A DNA stretch of 64,000 nt from Microbacterium sp. HD4P20 (lineage in GTDB: Bacteria; Actinomycetota; Actinomycetes; Actinomycetales; Microbacteriaceae), in the NCBI RefSeq assembly GCF_019449275.2, contig NZ_JAHZQZ020000012.1, positions 372,001 through 436,000 of the forward strand. The letters run 5' to 3'. The notes under the pieces were generated by a model that did no database searches, was not told the DNA's origin, and worked only from the letters and a program-made list of their open reading frames with translations. Position 1 is the stretch's first letter, and every line of letters begins with the position of its first letter. The position numbers were made by a program, and so were the translations under genes. Below, one piece after another: positions 16,680 through 24,439 of the stretch.

Positions 16680-18599
16680 ATGACCCTCCTTCCCCACCAC
16701 GACGGTTCACCGCTCCACGTCTCGGACCACGCACCTTCGCTAGGCGATGTCGTCACCGTCCGACTGCGGGTTCCCGAAGGCTACGGTCCGCTATCGGCCG
16801 TTCGCACGCGCTCGAATCCCGACCACGAGCCGGAGTGGACGGATGCCGTCCCGCTCGGCACCGCCGACGGCTGGGAGTGGTGGCAGGCTCCGGTGACGGT
16901 GCGCAACCCTCGTCACGGCTATCGGTGGCTCCTCGTCCATGAGGACGGCACGGTGGAATGGTTGAACCAGACGGGCATTCATCGCCTCGAGACGCTGGAC
17001 GCCGAGGACTTCGCACTTGTGGCGAACCCCGCCCCGCCGAGCTGGCTGAACGAGTCCGTCATGTACCAAGTCTTCCCCGACCGCTTCGCGCGCTCGGCGC
17101 AGGCGGACACGCACCCCACGCCGGAGTGGGCGATCGCGGCGTCGTGGGACGAGCCGGTCGACCCCGTCATGCCCGGGCGCTCGCAGCAGTTCTACGGTGG
17201 CGACCTCGACGGCATCATCGAGAAGCTCGACCACCTGGTCTCGCTGGGTGTCAACCTGCTCTACCTCACGCCGATCTTCCCGGCCGCTTCGAACCACCGC
17301 TACGACGCGTCGAGCTTCGACAGTGTCGATCCACTGCTCGGCGGGGAGGAGGCGTACATCCGCCTGATCGATGCGGCACATTCTCGCGGCATCCGTGTCA
17401 TCGGAGACCTCACCAGCAACCATTCGGGCGATCGCCACGAATGGTTCCAGGGTGCACTCGGGCATCCTGGTGCACCCGAGGAGGAGTTCTACTACTTCAC
17501 CGACCCCGGGAACACCCAGTACATATCGTGGCTCGGCACGCCCACCTTGCCCAAGTTCAACTGGGCATCCGATGAGCTGCGGCGGCGATTCATCGACGGT
17601 CCCGACTCGGTCGTCGCGAAGTGGCTGAAGCCGCCCTTCAACGCCGACGGCTGGCGCATCGACGTCGCCAACATGACCGGCCGGCTCGGCGATGTGGACC
17701 TCAACGCCGAGGTGCGCCAGCTGCTGCGGCGCACGATGATCGAGATCAACCCCGACACGATCCTCCTCGGCGAGTCGACCAACGATGCGGCCAGCGACCT
17801 GCAGGGCGACGGCTGGCACGGCGCGATGACCTACCCCGGGTTCACGAGGCCGCTGTGGGGATGGCTCAGCGAACCCACGGGGGCACCGTATCTGACCGCC
17901 GAGGGCGAGGAGCAGACCGAGCCGTGGTTCTTCGGGCAGCCCATCGGCGGCATTCCCCGGTACAGCGCGCGGCAGTTCGTCGACGCCGTCGTCCGCTTCA
18001 CGGCCGGCATCCCGTGGCGCGTGCGACTCGCGAACATGCAGCCCCTCGATACCCACGACACCGGACGCTTCGCAACGAACGCCGCCCCGGGAACGATTCC
18101 TCTCGCCGTGGGACTCATGCTGACGATGCCCGGGCTGCCGGTCGTGTTCGCGGGCGACGAGTTCGGCCTGACCGGCGCCGACGGCGAGGCCAGTCGCACA
18201 CCCATCCCGTGGGGTGCAGAGAACGAGCCGGCAACCGCCGACCGCCTCGCATTGTATCGAGAGCTCATCGCCTTGCGCCACGCCCACCCTGTCCTTTCGA
18301 CCGGGGGCATGCGCTGGGTGCACGTCGACGACGAAACGGTGGCGTTCGTGCGTGAATCGGCCCACGAGACGCTTCTCGTCCTCGCAGCGACCGGCGACGT
18401 GGATGCCGAGATCCCGGCGGCGTCGCTGCCGGGAGCTGCTGCGGCCGAGACACTGTTCGGCGACGCCACCCTGGCCGTCGCGGACGACGGCTCGGTTCTG
18501 CTGTCGGCCGACGCGCCCGTCTTCGCGGTGTGGCGCCTGGCGGGTGTCGCGACTCCCGCGTGGCCGGCAGGAGTCAGCCCGAACGCGGATGCCTCGTGA
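16680..18599 (+). CDS. GH13 alpha-glucanase (maltodextrin glucosidase/neopullulanase-like)
   Basis: A 639-residue cytoplasmic enzyme. Residues 1-120 form an N-terminal beta-sandwich domain as in neopullulanases and maltodextrin glucosidases. The catalytic barrel begins at about residue 125 (SVMYQVFPDRFARS). The four family motifs are present: DLTSNHSG, GWRIDVAN with nucleophile Asp328, LGEST with acid/base Glu365, and DTHDTGR with Asp460. With no signal peptide it acts on imported maltodextrins, fitting its place behind malEFG-like genes. The ATG lies just after GAAAGGC. The exact specificity within GH13 is not resolved. Its stop overlaps the start of the next gene. Confidence 0.9.
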   Translation: MTLLPHHDGSPLHVSDHAPSLGDVVTVRLRVPEGYGPLSAVRTRSNPDHEPEWTDAVPLGTADGWEWWQAPVTVRNPRHGYRWLLVHEDGTVEWLNQTGIHRLETLDAEDFALVANPAPPSWLNESVMYQVFPDRFARSAQADTHPTPEWAIAASWDEPVDPVMPGRSQQFYGGDLDGIIEKLDHLVSLGVNLLYLTPIFPAASNHRYDASSFDSVDPLLGGEEAYIRLIDAAHSRGIRVIGDLTSNHSGDRHEWFQGALGHPGAPEEEFYYFTDPGNTQYISWLGTPTLPKFNWASDELRRRFIDGPDSVVAKWLKPPFNADGWRIDVANMTGRLGDVDLNAEVRQLLRRTMIEINPDTILLGESTNDAASDLQGDGWHGAMTYPGFTRPLWGWLSEPTGAPYLTAEGEEQTEPWFFGQPIGGIPRYSARQFVDAVVRFTAGIPWRVRLANMQPLDTHDTGRFATNAAPGTIPLAVGLMLTMPGLPVVFAGDEFGLTGADGEASRTPIPWGAENEPATADRLALYRELIALRHAHPVLSTGGMRWVHVDDETVAFVRESAHETLLVLAATGDVDAEIPAASLPGAAAAETLFGDATLAVADDGSVLLSADAPVFAVWRLAGVATPAWPAGVSPNADAS

Positions 18600-19387
18600 C
18601 CGATCCCGAGCGGTTCGCGCGACTGAGCGCCGACCTCGTCGGACGCGTGCGCGAGCACGACGGTCTCATCGGTCTCGTCTTGCTGGGCTCGGCGTCCGAA
18701 GAAGGGCGCGAGCGACGCGACGAGTGGTCGGATCACGACTTCTTCGCGCTCACCGACGTCGGGCGCGGCCCGGAGATCCGCCCCGACCTCTCGTGGCTGC
18801 CGGACCAGCACCGCCTGGTCCTCACAGCGCGTGAGGGCGAGATCGGCTTCGTCGCGATCTACGACGACGGGCACGTCTTCGAGTTCGCACTCTCGGACGC
18901 GGCAGAACTCGCAGGGGCGCTGGTACGCGACGCCACCGTGGTGGTGGACGATGCCGCCGGCACGACGGCCGCGCTCGTGGACGAGTCGCGCATCCGCGCA
19001 GAGGCGGCAGACCGATTCGATCCCGCCAACGACGTCCGTCTCGTCCTCGTGAAGCTGCTCATCGGGGTCGGGCGGGTGCGTCGGGGCGAAGGGCTCGTCG
19101 GCAGTGCCTTCATCCGGCAGTGGGCCGTGCAGCAGCTCGTGCGGGCGATCCGCGCCCGGTTCTCGACGGCATCCACCTCTCTCCGAGACACGATCGACCC
19201 GATGCGGCGGTTCGAGAAGGACTTCCCGCGGTGGGGAGCGCACATCGCGTCGGCGCTGGAGCTGCCCATCGAGGAAGCCGCGTACGAGTTGTACCGGCTG
19301 ACGCGCGAGATCCTCGAACCCGGTTGGAGTGACTTCCCGTCCGAGGCCGCGGATGTGGTTGCACGGCGTCTGGATTGGAGAGCATGA
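18596..19387 (+). CDS. Nucleotidyltransferase-fold protein coupled to the GH13 gene
   Basis: A 263-residue protein starting at GTG 18596, which overlaps the GH13 stop (GTGA), so translation is coupled. Residues 25-50 carry the nucleotidyltransferase signature: GSAS at 31-34 followed by SDHDFF, placing metal-binding Asp46 and Asp48. The remainder is helical, like aminoglycoside adenylyltransferases, but nothing shows antibiotic specificity. The association with maltodextrin genes is unexplained; it could modify a sugar, a metabolite or a protein. Fold assignment is good, function unknown. Confidence 0.75.
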   Translation: MTDPERFARLSADLVGRVREHDGLIGLVLLGSASEEGRERRDEWSDHDFFALTDVGRGPEIRPDLSWLPDQHRLVLTAREGEIGFVAIYDDGHVFEFALSDAAELAGALVRDATVVVDDAAGTTAALVDESRIRAEAADRFDPANDVRLVLVKLLIGVGRVRRGEGLVGSAFIRQWAVQQLVRAIRARFSTASTSLRDTIDPMRRFEKDFPRWGAHIASALELPIEEAAYELYRLTREILEPGWSDFPSEAADVVARRLDWRA

Positions 19388-19397
19388 CCCGCCACGG

Positions 19398-20144
19398 TCA
19401 GTCGGTGACGGCGACCGCCCAGCGGAAGTGGTTGCGCAGCACGTAGCCGCCGTCCGCTCCGCGGAACGGCGCGGCCGCGGCCACCACCACGCCGTGCAGC
19501 TCAGTGAGCGTCGCGGCATCCTCGCCGAGCAGGATGCCGCGCACGAGCGTCGTGTCGTCGCCCGCACGCCACGGGGTCGCGACGATGCCCGACGCGACCA
19601 CCTCGAGGCCGGCATCCATCATCGTGTCCTCGATGCCACCCGCCGGGCGCAGGGGACCGTCCGGATGCTGCTCCTCATCGAGCGCCTCGGCGACGGCGCG
19701 TTCGATCACGTCGATGTCGCTGCGGGCGGCCTCAGCCCAGTTCGCGATGCCGATCCGCCCGCCGGGCACCACGACGCGGGCGAACTCTCGTAGGGCGCCG
19801 ACCGTGTCGTCGGCGAACTGCAGCGCGTTGACGGCGGTGACGACGTCGAAGCGCCCGGCGTCGAAAGGAAGGTGCTCGGCGTCGGCCTCGACCACGGGAG
19901 CGTGGACGGATGCCGCAGCCGCCATCGCCGGCGCTGGATCGGCGCCGACGGGCTCGGCGCCGATTGCGCGCAGCCGCGCCAAGAACTCGCCGCTCCCGCA
20001 TCCGACGTCGAGCACTCGTGTGCCCGAACCGATGCCGCACCGCGCGATGAGCTTGTCCTGAGCGGGAGCCGCGAACGAACCCCACAGCGCCGACCAGCCT
20101 GCCGCGACCTCCGACCAGCCTGCGGCATCCGCTCCATCGACCAT
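19398..20144 (-). CDS. Class I SAM-dependent methyltransferase
   Basis: A 248-residue cytoplasmic methyltransferase. The SAM-binding motif I is VLDVGCGSGEF (about residues 44-54), motif II surrounds ADAEHLPFDAGRFDVVTAVN, and the post-motif GG is in VVVPGGRIGIANWAEA. It is in the UbiE/MenG-like superfamily, but the substrate cannot be assigned. It is convergent with the upstream gene by 10 bases and divergent from the BASS transporter, with three repeats in between. Confidence 0.88.
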   Translation of the reverse strand: MVDGADAAGWSEVAAGWSALWGSFAAPAQDKLIARCGIGSGTRVLDVGCGSGEFLARLRAIGAEPVGADPAPAMAAAASVHAPVVEADAEHLPFDAGRFDVVTAVNALQFADDTVGALREFARVVVPGGRIGIANWAEAARSDIDVIERAVAEALDEEQHPDGPLRPAGGIEDTMMDAGLEVVASGIVATPWRAGDDTTLVRGILLGEDAATLTELHGVVVAAAAPFRGADGGYVLRNHFRWAVAVTD

Positions 20145-20169
20145 CCCGTCACCCTATCGAGGCTCGGTC

Positions 20170-20228
20170 GTCCACCATTTGGGTGGACGTGTCCACCGAA
20201 TGGGCGACGCGTCCCCTCAATGGGTGAC
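20170..20228. repeat. Three tandem imperfect palindromic repeats
   Basis: Units at 20170-20188, 20191-20208 and 20211-20228 follow the pattern GTCC(A/C)CC..nTGGG(T/C)G(G)AC. The first is a near-perfect inverted repeat (GTCCACC/GGTGGAC) and the others are weaker. They repeat every 20-21 bases, two helical turns, in the divergent gap between the methyltransferase and the BASS transporter. Cooperative operator sites are the simplest reading. Confidence 0.55.
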
Positions 20229-20260
20229 ACGGGGTCGCGCCATGCGTCACACTGAGTCCC

Positions 20261-21160
20261 ATGTCAGCGTTGACCAGCATCGGCCTTCCCGTGGCCCTCG
20301 GCATCATCATGTTCGGACTCGGACTGAGCCTCACCGTCGGCGATTTCGCCCGTGTCCTGAAGCAGCCGAAGGCGGTGATCGTCGCGCTGCTGTGCCAGCT
20401 CATCTTGCTGCCGGCGGTCTGCTTCGGGCTGGTGCTGGCGTTCCAGCTGCCGCCGGTGCTGGCCGTCGGCATGATGATGCTCGCCGCGTCGCCCGGCGGC
20501 ACGACGGCGAATCTCTACAGTCACCTGTTCCGGGGCGACGTGGCCCTCAACATCTCGCTCACCGCCGTGAACTCCGTGATCGCTGTCGTCACGCTGCCGG
20601 TGATCACGAACCTCGCGATCCTGTACTTCAACCCGTTCGACGACCAGCTCGGGCTGCAGTGGTCGAAGGCGCTCGAGGTGTTCGCGATCGTGCTTCTCCC
20701 GGTGGCGCTCGGCATGATCGTCCGCCGCTTCTGGCCTGGCTTCGCAAAGGCGATGGACAAGCCGGTGCGCATCGCATCCGTCATCATCCTTGTCATCGTG
20801 ATCGTCGGCGCCGTCGCACAGAACTGGGCTCTCCTCGTCGAGAACTTCGGGCGACTGTCGCTCATCACGATCGTGTTCTGTGTCATCAGTCTGACGGTCG
20901 GGTACGTGGTGCCGCGCCTGATCAAGGTGGGCAAACGCCAGGCGATCGCGTCGTCGTTCGAGATCGGCATCCACAACGCCACGCTGGCGATCGTGATCGC
21001 CCAGACCGTGCTCGGCTCGGTGGAGCTCAGCCTGCCCGCGGCGGTCTACGGCGTGCTGATGTTCTTCATCGCGTTCGGGTTCGGCTTCCTCATTCGCGAC
21101 CGGGCCGCCGTCGGGCCCGAGAGCGAGGTGTCCGCCCCCGGATCGGCGCGACCTTCGTAG
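20261..21160 (+). CDS. Bile acid:sodium symporter (BASS) family transporter
   Basis: A 299-residue membrane protein with about nine hydrophobic helices. Family features are the N-terminal MFGLGLSLTVGDF, the SPGGTTANLYSHLF segment of the discontinuous helix, and the second crossover region FEIGIHNATLAIVIA. Members move organic anions such as bile acids, pantothenate or keto acids with sodium; the substrate here is unknown. It is a single gene with an ATG about 100 bases from the repeat cluster at 20170-20228, which may regulate it. Confidence 0.9.
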   Translation: MSALTSIGLPVALGIIMFGLGLSLTVGDFARVLKQPKAVIVALLCQLILLPAVCFGLVLAFQLPPVLAVGMMMLAASPGGTTANLYSHLFRGDVALNISLTAVNSVIAVVTLPVITNLAILYFNPFDDQLGLQWSKALEVFAIVLLPVALGMIVRRFWPGFAKAMDKPVRIASVIILVIVIVGAVAQNWALLVENFGRLSLITIVFCVISLTVGYVVPRLIKVGKRQAIASSFEIGIHNATLAIVIAQTVLGSVELSLPAAVYGVLMFFIAFGFGFLIRDRAAVGPESEVSAPGSARPS

Positions 21161-21182
21161 ACTGGGGCGGCGAGGAGGTGCC

Positions 21183-21683
21183 ATGCGCCCGCTGACCGAA
21201 CACGAGGTGCGTTCGTCATTCGTGAACGCCTCACCTGACGAACTCCGCGTCGTCGCGCTGCCCGCCGATTTCGTCCTCACCGACTGGGACCACTTGGACT
21301 TCCTGGCGTGGCGCGATCCACGCAGCCGTGGCCGCGGGTACCTGATCGCCGAACTCGACGGCGAGCCCGCCGGCATCGTGCTGCGTGCCGCCGAGGGCAG
21401 CTCGCGGGCACGTGCGGCGATGTGCGATCTGTGCCACACAATGCAGCCCGCCGATCAGGTGGTCATGTACACGGCCCGCAAGGCGGGGGATGCCGGGGCC
21501 CACGGCGACAGCGTCGGCACCTACATGTGCGCCGACCTGTCCTGTCACGAGAACGTGCGACTCGCCGCTCCGCTCGCTCCCAACGAGGTGCGCGCGAGCG
21601 TCGATCGCAAGATCGACGGTACGAAGCGTCGCACCGAGGCGTTCGTCGGCCGCGTGGCCGAGACGGCGGCGGTCCGCCGATGA
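21183..21683 (+). CDS. FBP-domain (FusB/elongation factor G-binding type) zinc-finger protein
   Basis: A 166-residue cytoplasmic protein. Its C-terminal half has a treble-clef zinc knuckle with Cys81, Cys84, Cys116 and Cys121 (MCDLCHTMQ, then MCADLSC), typical of FBP/FusB-like proteins that bind elongation factor G and help release stalled ribosomes. GAGGAGGTG precedes the ATG. The ATG of the PfkB-like kinase overlaps its stop, so the two are co-translated, although no common role is evident. No resistance function can be claimed from sequence. Confidence 0.85.
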   Translation: MRPLTEHEVRSSFVNASPDELRVVALPADFVLTDWDHLDFLAWRDPRSRGRGYLIAELDGEPAGIVLRAAEGSSRARAAMCDLCHTMQPADQVVMYTARKAGDAGAHGDSVGTYMCADLSCHENVRLAAPLAPNEVRASVDRKIDGTKRRTEAFVGRVAETAAVRR

Positions 21684-22621
21684 GCGTCGTGGTGGTGGGG
21701 GACGCCCTCATCGACGAACTGCGTGACGAGCACGGCGTGCGCGAGTTCGTCGGGGGAGCGGCGCTGAATGTGGCGGTCGGTCTGGCACGTCTCGGCGTGC
21801 CCGCGACCCTGGTGGCGATGCTGGGCGATGACGAGCCCGCCTCGCGCATCCGGCGGTACCTCGCCGACTTCGGCGTGGAGCTTCTCGCGACTCCGTCGCT
21901 GCTGGGCACCGCCCGCGCCGTGAGCACGCGCTCGGGCGGTGGCGAGCCGACCTACGACTTCAACGAAGCGGCACAGCAGCGGCGCATCCGGTTCGGCGAT
22001 CGCGAGCGGGAGGCGATGGCGGATGCTGCGCTCGTGGTCGTGAGCTGCTTCGCCTTCGATGACGCCGAGCAGATCGACGATCTGGCCGCCGTGATCGCCG
22101 ATGCCGGGGCACTTGCGCTGAGCGAGGGACGAGCCGAAGTGTCCGTCGCCGTCGACCCCAACCCGCGGACCGGAATGCTGCGCGACAAGTCCGACTTCGT
22201 GCGCGGTTTCGAGCGGCTCGCAGCGCGGGCCGCGCTCGTGAAGGTCGGCGACGACGACGCCGCCCTGCTGTACGGCGATCGCCTGGACGCGCTGCGGGCA
22301 CGCCTCATCGATCTCGGCGCCCGGGCCGTGCTGGCCACGGAGGGCGCCGCGGGCGCCACCATCGAGGCCGGCGACATCGTGGTCACCCGGCCGATCTCGA
22401 ACCTGCCCGGACGCGTCGTCGACACGATGGGAGCCGGCGACGCAGCGTTCGCAGCGACGGTCGCTTCGATCCTCGAGACCGTGCCCGTCACGACCGACGA
22501 GTGGGCGGAGGTGCTGCAGAACGCGATGGATGTGGCCGCCGCGACCTGTCGTTTCGAGGGTGCGCTGCTGCGCACCCCGAGCGCCCTGACGAACATGGAT
22601 CTGGATCGCCTGGGCACCTGA
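21680..22621 (+). CDS. PfkB-family carbohydrate kinase
   Basis: A 313-residue ribokinase-like sugar kinase. The N-terminal signature is VGGAALNVAVGLARLGVPAT. The C-terminal ATP site DTMGAGDAAFAAT carries the catalytic Asp254. Length and motifs match fructokinase-type members. It starts at ATG 21680 overlapping the preceding stop. The sugar is not evident; fructose is the commonest substrate in the family. Confidence 0.9.
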   Translation: MSVVVVGDALIDELRDEHGVREFVGGAALNVAVGLARLGVPATLVAMLGDDEPASRIRRYLADFGVELLATPSLLGTARAVSTRSGGGEPTYDFNEAAQQRRIRFGDREREAMADAALVVVSCFAFDDAEQIDDLAAVIADAGALALSEGRAEVSVAVDPNPRTGMLRDKSDFVRGFERLAARAALVKVGDDDAALLYGDRLDALRARLIDLGARAVLATEGAAGATIEAGDIVVTRPISNLPGRVVDTMGAGDAAFAATVASILETVPVTTDEWAEVLQNAMDVAAATCRFEGALLRTPSALTNMDLDRLGT

Positions 22622-22643
22622 TCGCGCGGTCGGTGGCGCCGAT

Positions 22644-22672
22644 TTCGAGCACCGCCGCCGACAGCGTAAGAT
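22644..22672 (+). promoter_or_regulatory. Possible promoter of tRNA-Tyr
   Basis: A -10 box TAAGAT (22667-22672) has a weak -35 (TTCGAG, 22644-22649) at 17-base spacing, about 50 bases before the mature tRNA start. Confidence 0.4.
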
Positions 22673-22721
22673 GGTGGATCGCGCCTCCGGTCGACTGTAC
22701 AAGCCGGGCGGGTGCGCACTT

Positions 22722-22803
22722 GGCGAGTTACCCAAGCGGCCAAAGGGATCTGACTGTAAATCAGCCGGCGTAGCCTTCGGGGGTTCGAATCCCTCACTCG
22801 CCA
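22722..22803 (+). tRNA. tRNA-Tyr (anticodon GTA)
   Basis: The acceptor arm GGCGAGT pairs with ACTCGCC, and the anticodon loop is CTGTAAA. A long variable arm makes it a class II tRNA, as expected for bacterial tRNA-Tyr, and the T arm is GGGGGTTCGAATCCCT. CCA is not fully encoded. Confidence 0.96.
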
Positions 22804-22813
22804 CCGTGTGACC

Positions 22814-22838
22814 ACGCGCCCCGCACTGCGGGGCGCGT
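22814..22838 (+). terminator. Terminator after tRNA-Tyr
   Basis: ACGCGCCCCGC (22814-22824) and GCGGGGCGCGT (22828-22838) form a perfect 11-bp stem with a 3-base loop, followed by a loosely T-rich stretch. It can also end the aztA transcript, which ends close by on the other strand. Confidence 0.75.
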
Positions 22839-22850
22839 CGTCGTTTCGGC

Positions 22851-23507
22851 TCAGGCCGGCGCGCTGTCGACGACTCTGCCCTCGTCGAGACGGATCACGC
22901 GGTCCGCTTCCGCGATGAGATCCTCGTCGTGCGTCACGCAGACCACGGCCGCACCGCGTCGGGTCTCGGAGGCGATGGCTTCGCGGATGCGGCGCCCGCT
23001 CGCCGCGTCGAGAGCGGTCGTGGGTTCGTCCAGCAGCAGCAGTTCCGCACCTCGGGCGAGTCCCTGAGCGAGCAGTGCGCGCTGACGCTGCCCACCCGAG
23101 AGCTCCGCGAAGGGCCGCCGTTGCACGTCCGTCAGTGCGAGCCTCTCGAGGGCACCGTCGACAGCACGCCGGGCGATGGCATCCATCGGCCGCCATGCGC
23201 CGAGCCGCCCCCACGCGCCGACCGTGATGACGTCGCGCACCGTGACCGGCAGCAGCTCCGCCACCGCTGCGCGCTGCGGAACGAAGCTCACCGAATCGGC
23301 GGCGAGGCGGACCGCGCCCGACGACGGATTCCGCGTTCCCGCGATCACCTCGAGCAGCGTCGACTTTCCCGCGCCGTTGGGGCCGGCGACCGCCGTCAGG
23401 GAGCCCCGCGCGATGATCGCGTCGATGTGGCACAGCACCTCGTGCCCGCCGAGTTCGACGTGGACGCTGTCGAGCTGCACGATCGGTGCGGCCATGGTGG
23501 TGGTCAT
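22851..23507 (-). CDS. aztA: Zinc ABC transporter ATPase (AztA-like)
   Basis: A 218-residue ATPase with Walker A GPNGAGKST, signature LSGGQRQR, Walker B LLLLDEP and the switch His in CVTHDED. It energises metal import through the AztB-like permease encoded divergently. Start 23507 gives MTTTMAAPIVQL; an in-frame ATG at 23495 is an alternative. The divergent promoter gap of 58 bases contains a Zur-like box, so both directions should be derepressed under zinc limitation. The zinc assignment rests on the AztC/AztD neighbours. Confidence 0.85.
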   Translation of the reverse strand: MTTTMAAPIVQLDSVHVELGGHEVLCHIDAIIARGSLTAVAGPNGAGKSTLLEVIAGTRNPSSGAVRLAADSVSFVPQRAAVAELLPVTVRDVITVGAWGRLGAWRPMDAIARRAVDGALERLALTDVQRRPFAELSGGQRQRALLAQGLARGAELLLLDEPTTALDAASGRRIREAIASETRRGAAVVCVTHDEDLIAEADRVIRLDEGRVVDSAPA

Positions 23508-23528
23508 CGCTCCAAGCCTACCGCGAGT

Positions 23529-23545
23529 TTGAGAATCGTTATCAA
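23529..23545. promoter_or_regulatory. Zur-like box between aztA and aztB
   Basis: TTGAGAATCGTTATCAA is an imperfect 17-bp palindrome (TTGAnAA/TTnTCAA arms) fitting the actinobacterial Zur consensus. It lies between two divergent zinc-transporter genes, so one repressor could control both. No zur gene is in the window. Confidence 0.75.
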
Positions 23546-23565
23546 CAAGGGTACCGTCGTCCCTC

Positions 23566-24408
23566 GTGACCTGGCTCGCCGATCCCTTCGCTCTCGACTT
23601 CGTGCAGCGCGCCTTCGTGGGCGGCTCGCTCGTGGCGATCCTGTGCGGCGTGGTCGGAACCTGGGTCGTCATCCGCGGCATGGCCTTCCTCGGCGAAGCG
23701 CTCGGGCACGGGATGCTCCCCGGCGTCGCCCTTGCGACCGTGCTGGGGTTCCCGGTCCTGATCGGTGCGACGCTCAGCGCCGTCGCGATGAGCCTGGGGA
23801 TCGGCGCGCTGCAGCGCCGCGGACGGCTCTCGTACGACACGAGCATCGGATTGCTCTTCGTCGCGATGCTCGCGCTCGGCGTGATCGTGATCTCGCATTC
23901 GGCCAGCTTCGCGACGGATGCCACGGCCATCCTCTTCGGCGACATCCTGGCGATCTCGGGTCCTGACCTCGTGGTCCTCGGCGCGGCCACGGCCGTCGGC
24001 CTGCTGCTCGCTATCGCCGCTCACCGCCCCCTGGTCGCCCTCGCGATCGACCCGCGGACAGCCGCAGTGCTCGGGCTCGCTCCGCGGGCGGCGCACACGA
24101 CCCTCGTCGCGCTCGTCACCCTCGCCGTCGTCGCCTCGTACCAGGCGGTCGGGTCACTGCTGGTGGTCGGTCTGCTGCTCGCGCCGGCGGTCGCCGCGGC
24201 CCAGTGGACCTCCCGCATCCCGTCGCGCATGCTGCTTGCCGCAGCGCTGGGCGTGGCCGCCGTCGCGGGCGGGCTGCTGCTGTCGTGGCATGCCGGAACG
24301 GCGGCCGGGGCATCCGTCGCTCTTGTCGCGATCGGCTTCGCGGGGCTGTCGTGGCTCGCGAGGGCGGCTCGCGACAGCGTGCGCACATCGCCGCTTCCCG
24401 CCACCTGA
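23566..24408 (+). CDS. aztB: Zinc ABC transporter permease (AztB-like)
   Basis: A 280-residue family 3 metal permease with about eight membrane helices. Typical features are MAFLGEALGHGMLPGVALA near residue 45 and the coupling region AVGSLLVVGLLLAPAVAAA. GTG 23566 is used because it opens directly after the Zur box and gives a normal N-terminus (VTWLADPFALDFVQRAF). It heads the operon with AztD- and AztC-like genes and works with the divergently encoded ATPase. Confidence 0.87.
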   Translation: MTWLADPFALDFVQRAFVGGSLVAILCGVVGTWVVIRGMAFLGEALGHGMLPGVALATVLGFPVLIGATLSAVAMSLGIGALQRRGRLSYDTSIGLLFVAMLALGVIVISHSASFATDATAILFGDILAISGPDLVVLGAATAVGLLLAIAAHRPLVALAIDPRTAAVLGLAPRAAHTTLVALVTLAVVASYQAVGSLLVVGLLLAPAVAAAQWTSRIPSRMLLAAALGVAAVAGGLLLSWHAGTAAGASVALVAIGFAGLSWLARAARDSVRTSPLPAT

Positions 24409-24439
24409 ACCCTCCCCACGTTCGAACGAAAAGGATCCT

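Noticed and set aside
18596-19387. Aminoglycoside-resistance adenylyltransferase
   Set aside because: Only the generic nucleotidyltransferase signature is seen; coupling to a GH13 gene argues for a metabolic role.
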